Source: DATEZO01 sp035255485
Lineage (GTDB): Bacteria > Pseudomonadota > Gammaproteobacteria > Burkholderiales > Burkholderiaceae_D
Assembly (NCBI GenBank): GCA_035255485.1
Contig: DATEZO010000196.1
Coordinates: 1-19,102 of the forward strand
Length of the DNA stretch: 19,102 bases
Direction: 5' to 3'
Under the pieces are notes generated by a model that was not told the DNA's origin, made no database searches, and worked only from the letters and a program-made list of their open reading frames with translations. The position numbers and the translations under genes are program-made. This document shows positions 6,985 through 14,129 of this stretch, in pieces; the first letter of the stretch is position 1, and every line of letters starts with the position of its first letter.

Positions 6985-7028
6985 ACAGGACTTTTGGCGA
7001 TGGTCCTGTCTGAGTGGCGTCGGCCACT
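6985..7028. other. Tandem hairpins in the right subterminal region
   Basis: ACAGGAC (6985-6991) pairs with GTCCTGT (7003-7009), and AGTGGC-GTCG-GCCACT (7013-7028) forms a second perfect six-base stem. They lie just upstream of the small ORF and inside the right repeat. There is no T-tract, so a terminator is unlikely; they may be leader structure of the minus-strand operon or part of an element end. Confidence 0.4.
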
Positions 7029-7149
7029 TGCAGATCTTTTACACGCCTCGCCCGACCGACTTTATTTGTCGTACTCAATGGCGTCCATGACCATGGATTG
7101 CTTCCTGCGGCACGGCTGGACGTCTCGCGATGGCAATCCGGGCCGTTAA
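7000..7149 (+). pseudogene. Possible gene remnant (C-terminal fragment, unidentified)
   Basis: The + frame ending at TAA 7147-7149 is open from 6907 and from the ATG at 7000 encodes 49 residues: MVLSEWRRPLADLLHASPDR, then LYLSYSMASMTMDCFLRHGW to ...NPGR. Leucine spacing and codon choice look protein-like rather than random, as if it were the tail of a larger gene whose upstream part is in another frame or deleted. I cannot name a family. The frame runs through the right inverted repeat, which argues against one of the two being what it seems. Confidence 0.25.
7053..7071. repeat. Right terminal inverted repeat of the island
   Basis: CGACCGACTTTATTTGTCG is the reverse complement of the left repeat with one mismatch, at the inner arm. 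The outer CGACA arm and the AATAAAGTC spacer are identical between the two ends. Confidence 0.65.
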
Positions 7150-7377
7150 TATACTAACTGCTGTATATTTAAAAGCCCGCAAAAGCATTGCGAGATTCAA
7201 TATGTTTTTCGGCATACTCCCGTGCAATTAGGCAACTCCGGGTGGCGCGTGGCTTGCGGAGCTGGATCGGTTCCCCCTGTTGTGCAGGCGGCGCGCAGGA
7301 TGCCATGGGGTTCCCGCTGAAAGCCGCGAGAATCGCGCAGAACCGGGAAAACGGATAATCCTCCTCGGCAAAGGCCG
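7072..7377. other. Gene-poor stretch between island end and livM
   Basis: Apart from the end of the possible remnant (to 7149), no supported gene lies here. The minus-strand frame at 7197-7430 overlaps livM and has no family likeness. A perfect inverted repeat AATATAC-N8-GTATATT (7148-7169) sits in a short AT-rich patch and could be an operator or hairpin. No clear terminator for the liv operon is seen. Confidence 0.4.
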
Positions 7378-8355
7378 TCAGGATGGGCGCGTCGCCGGTC
7401 GCGCAAAGCGCGCAACGATTTCGCCGACAATGCCGCGCCGGAAGGCCAGCACGCAGACGATGAAGATGAAGCCGGTGACGATCGTGACCGACTCGCTAAG
7501 CGAATTGAACCAGTCGATGTGCGTCACCGCAGCCAGCCAGTTGCCGAATTCGCCCAGCCGGTTTTCCAGTGCAATGATGACGATCGCGCCGACAATCGGG
7601 CCGACCAGCGTCCCCAGTCCACCCACCAGCGTCATCAGCACCACCAGGCCGGACATGGCCCAGTGCACATCGGTCAGCGTTTCGAAACCGAGCACCATGG
7701 TCTTGGTCGCGCCGGCCAGGCCGGACAAGGCCGCCGACAGCACGAAGGCCAGCAGCTTGTATCTATCGACGTCATAGCCCAGCGAAATCGCGCGCGGCTC
7801 GTTTTCCTTGACCGCTTTCAGCACCTGGCCGAAAGGGGAATGCACGATGCGCATGATCAGGGCAAAGCCGCCGATCGCGATCGCCAGCACCAGGTAATAC
7901 AGCGTGAAATCGTCATCCAGATTGAACATGCCGAACAGCTTGCCGCGCGGCACGCCCTGCAAACCGTCCTCGCCGCCGGTAAAGGGGGCCTGCAGGAACA
8001 GGAAATACAGCATCTGTGCCAGCGCCAGTGTAATCATCGTGAAGTAAATGCCCTGCCGCCGGATCGCCAGTCCGCCCATCAGCAAGCCGACGCCGGCCGC
8101 CGCCGCGGTGCCGAGCAGGATCCCGAGTTCAGTCGACAAGCCCATGGTTTTCAGCGCATAGCCGGCAATGTAGCCGGCGCCGCCAAAAAACGCCGCATGG
8201 CCGAACGACAGCAGTCCGGTGAAGCCGATCAGCAGATTGAATGCGCAAGCGAACAGCGCAAAGCACAGGATCTTCATCAGGAACACCGGATACAGGAAAA
8301 ACGGCGCGGCCAGCGCGGCGATCAATGCAATACCGTATCCGACTTTTTTATTCAT
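7378..8355 (-). CDS. livM: Branched-chain amino acid-type ABC transporter permease LivM
   Basis: One of the two inner-membrane permeases of a liv/HAAT-family importer, 325 residues with roughly eight to ten hydrophobic segments. Family motifs are visible: AFNLLIGFTGLLSFGHAAFFG near the N-terminus, the GIYFTMITLALAQM segment, and a conserved cytoplasmic loop G...VLKAVKENEPRAISLGYDV that contacts the ATPases. The start is the ATG giving MNKKVGYG; an upstream in-frame start would add a hydrophilic, family-unlike leader. It is the last gene of the operon, 82 bases after livH. Liv-type systems carry many substrates (branched amino acids, urea, aromatic and short acids), so the ligand is not defined. 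Confidence 0.93.
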   Translation of the reverse strand: MNKKVGYGIALIAALAAPFFLYPVFLMKILCFALFACAFNLLIGFTGLLSFGHAAFFGGAGYIAGYALKTMGLSTELGILLGTAAAAGVGLLMGGLAIRRQGIYFTMITLALAQMLYFLFLQAPFTGGEDGLQGVPRGKLFGMFNLDDDFTLYYLVLAIAIGGFALIMRIVHSPFGQVLKAVKENEPRAISLGYDVDRYKLLAFVLSAALSGLAGATKTMVLGFETLTDVHWAMSGLVVLMTLVGGLGTLVGPIVGAIVIIALENRLGEFGNWLAAVTHIDWFNSLSESVTIVTGFIFIVCVLAFRRGIVGEIVARFARPATRPS

Positions 8356-8437
8356 GGTGTGCCGCTCCGTGCGGGTCCGTCCCGCTGTGCCGATTGAAAC
8401 GATGCGCATGCGCCGCTGCCCGATGCAGGCGTCGCCG

Positions 8438-9322
8438 CTATTTTTCCCTGCCGAACAGGCCCGCCGGCCGGATCATCAATACGATCGCCATGATGATGAA
8501 CACGACGGTTGCCGACAACTGCGGATAGAACACCCGCGTCAGCCCCTCGATGATCCCCAGCCCGAGGCCGGTCACGATCGAGCCGAGGATCGAACCCATG
8601 CCGCCGATCACGACCACCGCGAACACGGTGATGATCAGGTGCGAACCCATCAGCGGCGACACCTGGATCACCGGCGCGGCCAGCACGCCGGCAAAGCCAG
8701 CCAGCGCCACGCCGAAACCGTAGGTCAGCGTCACCATCAGCGGCACATTGATACCGAAGGCCTCGACCAGTTTCGGATTCTCGGTGCCGGCGCGCAAATA
8801 CGCGCCCAGCTTGGTCTTTTCGATGGTGAACCAGGTTGCAAAGCAGACCACCAGCGAGGCCAGCACCACCCACGCGCGATAATTCGGCAATACCATGAAA
8901 CCCAGGTCCGTCGCGCCCGCCAGCGCATCCGGCACCGAATACGGCTGGCCCGAGACGCCATACAGGGAGCGGAAGATGCCTTCCACCATCAGCGTGATGC
9001 CGAAAGTCAGCAGCAGCCCGTACAGATGGTCCAGCTTGTACAGCCAGCGCAGCATGGTCTTTTCGATCACGATGCCGAACAGGCCGACAATCAGCGGCGA
9101 TGCGACCAGCATCACCCAGTAATTGACGCCGAAATAATTCATCCCCATCCACGCGATGAAGGCACCCATCATGTACAGCGTGCCATGCGCGAAATTGATC
9201 ACATTGAGCAAGCCGAAAATGACGGCCAGCCCCAGCGACAGCATCGCGTAGAACGAGCCGTTGACCAGGCCCAGCAGCAGCTGGCTCATCATTGCCTGCA
9301 AGGGAATGCCGAAAATTTCCAT
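8438..9322 (-). CDS. livH: Branched-chain amino acid-type ABC transporter permease LivH
   Basis: Partner permease of LivM, 294 residues, with about eight hydrophobic segments. It shows the LivH hallmarks GLVNGSFYAMLSLGLAVIFG, the NFAHGTLYMMGAF motif and the loop G.YLRAGTENPKLVEAFGIN for coupling to LivG/LivF. The start ATG (MEIFGIP) has a GGAG ribosome site seven bases upstream. The gene follows the binding-protein gene after a 169-base gap containing two strong stem-loops, which may lower permease expression relative to the binding protein. Confidence 0.94.
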   Translation of the reverse strand: MEIFGIPLQAMMSQLLLGLVNGSFYAMLSLGLAVIFGLLNVINFAHGTLYMMGAFIAWMGMNYFGVNYWVMLVASPLIVGLFGIVIEKTMLRWLYKLDHLYGLLLTFGITLMVEGIFRSLYGVSGQPYSVPDALAGATDLGFMVLPNYRAWVVLASLVVCFATWFTIEKTKLGAYLRAGTENPKLVEAFGINVPLMVTLTYGFGVALAGFAGVLAAPVIQVSPLMGSHLIITVFAVVVIGGMGSILGSIVTGLGLGIIEGLTRVFYPQLSATVVFIIMAIVLMIRPAGLFGREK

Positions 9323-9393
9323 GGGGCTCCGGTTGTCTCGTTGTTCGTTATGACTGTCGCGGGCGGGCGCGACAATTCAACTTTTCATCTGTC

Positions 9394-9431
9394 TTTCCCC
9401 GTCGTCCCGCGCAGGCCGGGATGAGGGGAAA
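9394..9431. repeat. Long imperfect hairpin (REP-like) between binding-protein gene and livH
   Basis: TTTCCCC (9394-9400) pairs with GGGGAAA (9425-9431). Inside it, TCG/TGA (one G-T pair) and TCCCG (9405-9409)/CGGGA (9417-9421) continue the stem, giving about 15 pairs with a single bulged base and the loop CGCAGGC. The TCCCGCGCAGGCCGGGA core resembles dispersed intergenic repeats of beta- and gamma-proteobacteria. It could stabilise the upstream mRNA or limit read-through. Confidence 0.55.
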
Positions 9432-9445
9432 CGGAATTCAAACAA

Positions 9446-9480
9446 GGGCGTCCGCATCCAGTGGATGAACGTGGGCGCCC
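9446..9480 (-). terminator. Terminator-like hairpin just after the binding-protein gene
   Basis: On the minus-strand transcript GGGCG (9480-9476) pairs with CGCCC (9450-9446), with an inner stem CATCC/GGATG (9455-9459, 9463-9467) and a following T-rich TTGTTTG. It starts 11 bases after the binding-protein stop, and the T-tract is imperfect. It is best read as a partial terminator or attenuator within the operon. Confidence 0.4.
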
Positions 9481-9491
9481 TCCGGCTCAAC

Positions 9492-10700
9492 TTACTTCCA
9501 CAACGCGCATTTCGACTCGGCCTTGGTGGTGAAAGCCTGGTCGCCCGGGATGGTCTGCACCACCTTGTAGTAATCCCACGGTTTCTTGGATTCGGCCGGC
9601 GTCTTCACCTGCATCAGGAACATGTCGTGCACCATGCGGCCATCCGGACGGATCACGCCGTTCTTGGCATACATGTCGTTGACCTTGGTCGAATGCATCT
9701 TTGCCAGCACCTTATCCGGATTATCGGTGCCGGCCGCCTTGACCGCATTCAGGTAGCTCATGGTGACCGAATAGTCCGCTGCCTGCAGGCTGGACGGCAT
9801 CTTCTTCATCTTGTCGAAGTAGCGCTTGGCCCACTTGCGCGAGTCATCGCTCTGATCCCAGTACCAGCTGTCGGTCAGGTACATACCCTGCGTCAACGGC
9901 AGCGTCAGCGAATGCACGTCGTTGATGAACATCAGGAGGCCGGCCAGCTTCATGGTCTTGGTGATGCCGAATTCATTGGCCGCCTTGATCGCATTGATGG
10001 TGTCGCCGCCGGCATTGGCCAGGCCCAGGATCTGCGCCTTGGACGATTGCGCCTGCAGCAGGAAGGAGGAGAAGTCGGAGGCCGACAGCGGGTGCTTGAC
10101 CGAGCCGAGCACGGTGCCGCCGGCTTCCTTCACGACCCTGGCAGTATCGCTTTCCAGCGAAGCCCCGAATGCATAGTCGGCCGTCAGGAAGAACCAGGTC
10201 TTGCCACCCTGCTTCACCACCGCCGAACCGGTGCCCTTGGCCAGCGCCACTGTGTCATACGCATAGTGGATCGTATACGGCGAGCAATCCTCGTTGGTCA
10301 GGCGCGCGCTGCCGGCGCCAATCGCCAGGAACGGCTTTTTCTTGTCGGCGGCGATTTTTGCCATCGACAGGCTGGTGCCGGAATTGGTGCCGCCGATCAG
10401 CATATCCACCCCTTGCTGATCAAACCATTCGCGCGCCTTGGACGCGGCGATATCGGCCTTGTTCTGATGGTCGGCGGTCACCAGTTCGATTTTCTTGCCG
10501 TTGACGCTGCCGCCAAAGTCGGCAATTGCCATCTTGATCGCTTCAACGCCGCCCTGGCCGTCAATATCGGAATACAAGCCGGAAAGATCGGTAATGAAGC
10601 CAATCTTGACCACGTCACCGGAAACCTGGGCCGAAGCCGAGGCGGCGCAACCCAATGCAAGTGCGGTGGAAATCGCGAGCGTCATTGCTTTCAACTTCAT
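9492..10700 (-). CDS. Periplasmic substrate-binding protein of the liv-type ABC importer
   Basis: The 402-residue protein has a clear Sec signal peptide (MKLKAMTLAISTALALGCAA, probable cleavage after ASA near residue 24). A type I periplasmic ligand-binding fold follows, with VVKIGFITDLSGLYSDIDGQ at the N-lobe, the IGGTNSGTSLSMAKIAADKK hinge segment and PFLAIGAGSARLTNE. There is no lipobox, so it is a soluble periplasmic protein. The strong ribosome site AAGGAG precedes the ATG. It sits in the middle of the operon between livF and livH. It belongs to the LivK-like group common in Burkholderiales, but sequence alone does not give the ligand. The neighbouring GMC dehydrogenase and MmsA suggest an alcohol, short acid or amino-acid-derived compound; this is inference. 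Confidence 0.92.
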   Translation of the reverse strand: MKLKAMTLAISTALALGCAASASAQVSGDVVKIGFITDLSGLYSDIDGQGGVEAIKMAIADFGGSVNGKKIELVTADHQNKADIAASKAREWFDQQGVDMLIGGTNSGTSLSMAKIAADKKKPFLAIGAGSARLTNEDCSPYTIHYAYDTVALAKGTGSAVVKQGGKTWFFLTADYAFGASLESDTARVVKEAGGTVLGSVKHPLSASDFSSFLLQAQSSKAQILGLANAGGDTINAIKAANEFGITKTMKLAGLLMFINDVHSLTLPLTQGMYLTDSWYWDQSDDSRKWAKRYFDKMKKMPSSLQAADYSVTMSYLNAVKAAGTDNPDKVLAKMHSTKVNDMYAKNGVIRPDGRMVHDMFLMQVKTPAESKKPWDYYKVVQTIPGDQAFTTKAESKCALWK

Positions 10701-10750
10701 TATCTTCTCCTTTGATATGAAAACGGGGTTTCAATCCCGGTAGCCAAAAC

Positions 10751-11461
10751 TCATACGCCGAGCAAATTGTTCAGCACAGGCATCTTGGCGTCCAATTCGG
10801 ATGCAGCAAAAGTCTCGACGATCTGACCGTGCTCCACCACATAAAACCGATCCGCCAATGGCGCGGCGAAGCGGAAATTCTGTTCCACCATGACGATGGT
10901 GTATCCCTTGGCTTTCAGCGTCGTGATCATGCGCCCCAGGGCCTGCACGATCACCGGCGCCAGGCCTTCCGAAATCTCGTCCAGCAGCAAGAGGCGCGCG
11001 CCGGTGCGCAGGATGCGCGCCACCGCCAGCATCTGCTGCTCGCCGCCGGACAATCGCGTGCCCTGGCTGGTCTTGCGCTCTTCCAGATTCGGGAACATTT
11101 CGTAGATTTCCGCCACCGACATGCCTTTTTCGCCGGCGGAGACCAGCGGCGGCAGCAACAGGTTTTCCTCGGCCGACAGCGATGAAAAAATGCCGCGCTC
11201 TTCCGGGCAATAGCCCACCCCCAGATGCGCCACCTTGTAGGTCGGCAGGCCGATCGCTTCCACGCCATTGATCTTGATCGATCCCTTGCGCGCGCCAGTC
11301 AGGCCCATGATGGCGCGCAGGGTAGTGGTGCGGCCCGCGCCGTTGCGCCCCAGCAGCGTCACCACTTCGCCCTGGTTCACCACCAGATTGATGTCGTGCA
11401 GGATATGCGACTCGCCGTACCACGCATGCAGATGATGGATTTCCAGTGCCGGCGTCGCCAT
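10751..11461 (-). CDS. livF: Branched-chain amino acid-type ABC transporter ATPase LivF (Walker A Lys replaced by Arg)
   Basis: Cytoplasmic ATPase subunit, 236 residues. The start is the ATG giving MATPALEIHHL, whose A is the last base of the livG stop (TGATG, coupled translation). Motifs: Walker A GRNGAGRTT (residues 38-46), signature LSGGEQQML, Walker B LLLLDE followed by ISEGLAP (the LivF-specific form), and a switch His (in MVEQNFRFA this position looks replaced by the Q/N-type sequence usual in LivF). The Walker A lysine is Arg44, read from CGC on the coding strand. I recall the same GAGRTT form in other Burkholderiales LivF-like proteins, so it may be a lineage variant rather than damage. 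The reading frame is intact. Confidence 0.93.
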   Translation of the reverse strand: MATPALEIHHLHAWYGESHILHDINLVVNQGEVVTLLGRNGAGRTTTLRAIMGLTGARKGSIKINGVEAIGLPTYKVAHLGVGYCPEERGIFSSLSAEENLLLPPLVSAGEKGMSVAEIYEMFPNLEERKTSQGTRLSGGEQQMLAVARILRTGARLLLLDEISEGLAPVIVQALGRMITTLKAKGYTIVMVEQNFRFAAPLADRFYVVEHGQIVETFAASELDAKMPVLNNLLGV

Positions 11462-12231
11462 CAATGTGCTCCTTCCATCGCGCCAGTCGTCGTGCCCATG
11501 TACGCTTCCATCACTTGCGGATTTTTCGATACCTCCTCGTACGTGCCTTCGGCCAGGATTGCGCCACGCTGCAGCACGGAAATCTTGTCGCAAATGCCCG
11601 ATACCACATTCATGTTGTGTTCCACCATCAGGATGGTGCGGCCAGCCGACACTTTCTTGATCAACGCCGTCACCCGGCTGACATCTTCATGGCCCATGCC
11701 TTGCGTTGGCTCATCCAGCAGCATCAGTTCCGGCTCCATGGCAAGCGTAGTGGCGATTTCCAGGGCACGCTTGCGGCCGTACGGCAAATCGACTGTCACG
11801 GTATCGGCAAAACTCTCCAGATCCACTTCCGCCAGCAATTGCCGCGCGCGTTCATTCAAGCGCGCTAGGGTTGTTTCGCTTTTCCAGAAATGAAACGAGG
11901 TGCCGAGCGCACGCTGCAACCCGATCCGCACATTCTCCAGCACGCTCAAATGGGGAAACACGGCCGAAATCTGGAACGAGCGGATGATGCCCTGGCGGGC
12001 GATTTGCGCCGGCTTGGCAGCCGTAATATCGTTGCCGTTGAACAGGATGTGGCCGGAAGTCGGGACCAGGAATTTGGTCAGCAGGTTAAAGCAAGTGGTC
12101 TTGCCGGCGCCATTGGGCCCGATCAAGGCATGGATATGCCCACGCTGTACCTGCAAGCTGACATCGTTGACCGCAGTAAAGCCCTTGAACTCTTTCATCA
12201 AGTGGCGGGTTTCCAGGATGACATCTGCCAT
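11461..12231 (-). CDS. livG: Branched-chain amino acid-type ABC transporter ATPase LivG
   Basis: First gene of the importer operon, 256 residues, with a good ribosome site (GAGGAGA) before the ATG. The Walker A is canonical, GPNGAGKTT (Lys44). The signature differs from the common LSYGQQ form and reads LPYGRKRALEIA. Walker B is LMLLDEPTQGM, followed by ILMVEHNM with the switch histidine. The LPYGRK signature is known to me from a Burkholderiales LivG subgroup. LivG and LivF presumably act as a heterodimer, so the canonical lysine here and the Arg in LivF make the two ATP sites unequal. Cytoplasmic, docking on LivH/LivM. Confidence 0.94.
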   Translation of the reverse strand: MADVILETRHLMKEFKGFTAVNDVSLQVQRGHIHALIGPNGAGKTTCFNLLTKFLVPTSGHILFNGNDITAAKPAQIARQGIIRSFQISAVFPHLSVLENVRIGLQRALGTSFHFWKSETTLARLNERARQLLAEVDLESFADTVTVDLPYGRKRALEIATTLAMEPELMLLDEPTQGMGHEDVSRVTALIKKVSAGRTILMVEHNMNVVSGICDKISVLQRGAILAEGTYEEVSKNPQVMEAYMGTTTGAMEGAH

Positions 12232-12338
12232 CGTGTCTCCTCGATGCTTGGCAATTAAGCAATGAGATTAATTATTCGGCGAATGGTACATGGGGTGCCA
12301 GATTGATGGCAATACGGTAAAACTACGATGCACGCGTC

Positions 12339-12358
12339 TATATGTTGCAACAAATATA
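12339..12358. promoter_or_regulatory. Palindrome upstream of livG, candidate operator
   Basis: TGTTGCAACA (12343-12352) is a perfect ten-base palindrome flanked by TATA and AATATA, making a nearly symmetric 20-base site. It lies about 110 bases upstream of livG and downstream of the GMC gene, so it most likely serves the liv operon. The binding protein is unknown. Confidence 0.35.
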
Positions 12359-12406
12359 CCTTCTTTATCATGCGTGTGCCTGGAGGCGCTTAATGCACCT
12401 CAATCC

Positions 12407-14032
12407 TCACGCACGCGCGGCTTGAATCAGCTGTGCGGCTTTCTCCGCAATCATGATTGTTGGTGAATTGGTATTGCCGGAAGTGATGACCGGCATCACC
12501 GAGGCATCGACCACGCGCAAGCCCGCCACGCCCTTGACGCGCAACGCGCTATCGAGCACGGCCAGCGCATCGTCGTCGCGGCCCATCTTGCAGGTGCCGA
12601 CCGGATGAAAAATCGTGGTGCCGATATCGCCCGCCGCTTGCGCGAGTTGTTCTTCGGTGCGGTAGTGCAATCCAGGCTTGAATTCTTCCGGCGCATATTT
12701 TTGCAATGCCGGCGCAGCAACGATGGTGCGCGTCAAGTTGAGCGCGGTGGCGGCTACCTTGCGGTCGGCCGCAGTGCTTAAGTAATTGGCGGTGATTTTT
12801 GGCGCGGCGAACGGGTCGCCGGAGGCGATACGCACATGGCCGCGTGCGGTTGGCCGCAGGTTGCACACGCTGGCGGTAAACGCTGGAAACGGATGCAGTG
12901 GCTCGCCGAATTTTTCCAGCGACAAGGGCTGCACGTGGTATTCGAGATCCGGCGTCGGCTGCGATGGATCGGAGCGGGTGAAGGCGCCCAGCTGCGACGG
13001 CGCCATCGACATCGGACCACTGCGCCTGACGGCATATTCAAGGCCGATCTTCATCTTGCCGACCCAGTTGCCGGCCATCATGTTCAGCGTCTTGGCGCCC
13101 TTGACCTTGAACGCCATGCGCAATTGCAAATGATCCTGCAAATTTTCGCCGACGCCCGGCGCATCGACGATCGGGGTGATGCCATGCTGCTGCAGTAATG
13201 CTGCCGGACCGATGCCGGACAATTGCAGGATCTGCGGCGAACCGATGGCGCCGGCGGTCAGCAGTGTTTCATGGTTGGCTTCCGCGAACCATTCAGTACC
13301 GCCGCCGGTGAATTCGACACCGGTGCAGACCGGGCCACGCCCGGTGTGCTCGATGCGCAAGCGCTTGACATGGCAGCCGGTCATGATTTCCAGATTGCCG
13401 TGCCGGACTGCATTTTTCAGGAATGCCTGTGCGGTATTCAGCCGGATGCCGCGTTTTTGGTTGACCTCGAAATAGCCGCAGCCCTCATTGTCGCCGCAAT
13501 TGAAATCCTCGGTCATCGGGATCCCGGTTTGCGCGGCGGCGGCGCGAAACGCATCGAGAATTTCCCATGACAGGCGCTGTTTTTCCACGCGCCATTCGCC
13601 GCCTGCCCCATGATGCGGATTCGCGCCGCCATGATGGTCTTCCGTCCGCATGAACAGCGGCAGCACATGTTCCCAGCGCCAGCTATCGTCGCCGGACAAT
13701 GCCGCCCACTGATCGTAATCGCGCGCCTGACCACGCATGTAGATCATGCCATTGATCGAAGAACTGCCGCCCATCACCTTGCCGCGCGGGTAAATAAGGC
13801 TGCGCCCGTTCAGGCCAGCATCGGCTTCGGTACGATAACGCCAGTCAGTGCGCGGATTGTCGATGCAATACAGGTAACCAACGGGAATGTGAATCCAGAG
13901 ATAGTCGTCCTTGCCGCCTGCTTCAATCAGCAGCACCGAAACATCCTTGTCCTGCGACAGACGATTGGCCAGAACGCAGCCGGCAGTGCCGGCGCCGATG
14001 ATGATGTAATCGTATTTGCCTGCAGATTCCAC
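12407..14032 (-). CDS. GMC-family FAD-dependent oxidoreductase (choline/alcohol dehydrogenase-like)
   Basis: A flavoenzyme that oxidises an alcohol to an aldehyde, 541 residues. Domains in order: the N-terminal FAD-binding Rossmann motif GAGTAG (residues 13-18); GMC signature 1, YPRGKVMGGSSSINGMIYMR; GMC signature 2 around GAIGSPQILQLSGIGP; and the C-terminal catalytic region with FHPVGTCKMG (active His) and NTNSPTIMIAEKA (active Asn). I chose the GTG at 14032, with ribosome site AGGGA, giving VESAGKYDYIIIG; a TTG at 14080 would add 16 residues without a ribosome site. There is no signal peptide, so it is cytoplasmic or peripherally bound. Choline dehydrogenase (BetA) is the usual automatic label, but without betB or betI next to it the substrate is open. 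Its neighbour mmsA could take the aldehyde product. Confidence 0.9.
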   Translation of the reverse strand: MESAGKYDYIIIGAGTAGCVLANRLSQDKDVSVLLIEAGGKDDYLWIHIPVGYLYCIDNPRTDWRYRTEADAGLNGRSLIYPRGKVMGGSSSINGMIYMRGQARDYDQWAALSGDDSWRWEHVLPLFMRTEDHHGGANPHHGAGGEWRVEKQRLSWEILDAFRAAAAQTGIPMTEDFNCGDNEGCGYFEVNQKRGIRLNTAQAFLKNAVRHGNLEIMTGCHVKRLRIEHTGRGPVCTGVEFTGGGTEWFAEANHETLLTAGAIGSPQILQLSGIGPAALLQQHGITPIVDAPGVGENLQDHLQLRMAFKVKGAKTLNMMAGNWVGKMKIGLEYAVRRSGPMSMAPSQLGAFTRSDPSQPTPDLEYHVQPLSLEKFGEPLHPFPAFTASVCNLRPTARGHVRIASGDPFAAPKITANYLSTAADRKVAATALNLTRTIVAAPALQKYAPEEFKPGLHYRTEEQLAQAAGDIGTTIFHPVGTCKMGRDDDALAVLDSALRVKGVAGLRVVDASVMPVITSGNTNSPTIMIAEKAAQLIQAARA

Positions 14033-14129
14033 GGTTGTCCCTAGTTGAGTAGGCGTTTTCGCCAATATCGATTGGTGCAAGAAGAGTAACGGTTTTATCT
14101 TGTAGTTGGTATATAAGATTGGTAGTAAT

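Larger units (their letters stand above)
2552..7071. mobile_element. Accessory island bounded by 18/19 inverted repeats; no recombinase inside
   Basis: The segment between the two copies of CGACAAATAAAGTC-N-GTCG (inverted, at 2552-2570 and 7053-7071) holds only accessory genes: a toxin-antitoxin pair and a nucleotide-modification-like operon. Its genes are less GC-rich at third positions than the tkt/fba genes on the left and the liv genes on the right. The left repeat begins ten bases past the aldolase stop, a tidy insertion point. I see no transposase or integrase in the segment and no convincing target-site duplication (flanks gatcg and tactc). It could be a non-autonomous transposon, one moved by a tyrosine recombinase supplied in trans, or the remains of a larger element. 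The repeats are directly visible; mobility is inferred. Confidence 0.5.

Noticed and set aside
6950..7272. Direct repeat CTGGATCGGTT at 6950-6960 and 7262-7272 as an attachment-site pair
   Set aside because: Only 11 bases, both copies on the same side of the island, and no matching copy at the left border.
7197..7430. A 77-codon minus-strand frame overlapping the 3' end of livM
   Set aside because: It overlaps a secure gene, has no family likeness and no ribosome site.
8219..10715. Two long + strand open frames (401 and 416 codons) opposite the liv genes
   Set aside because: They are antisense to livM/livH and the binding-protein gene, rich in His, Gln, Arg and Asp as expected for shadow frames of GC-rich genes, and resemble no family.
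14033..14080. TTG start at 14080 for the GMC oxidoreductase
   Set aside because: It has no ribosome site, whereas the GTG at 14032 has AGGGA at good spacing and places the FAD motif at the usual distance from the N-terminus.
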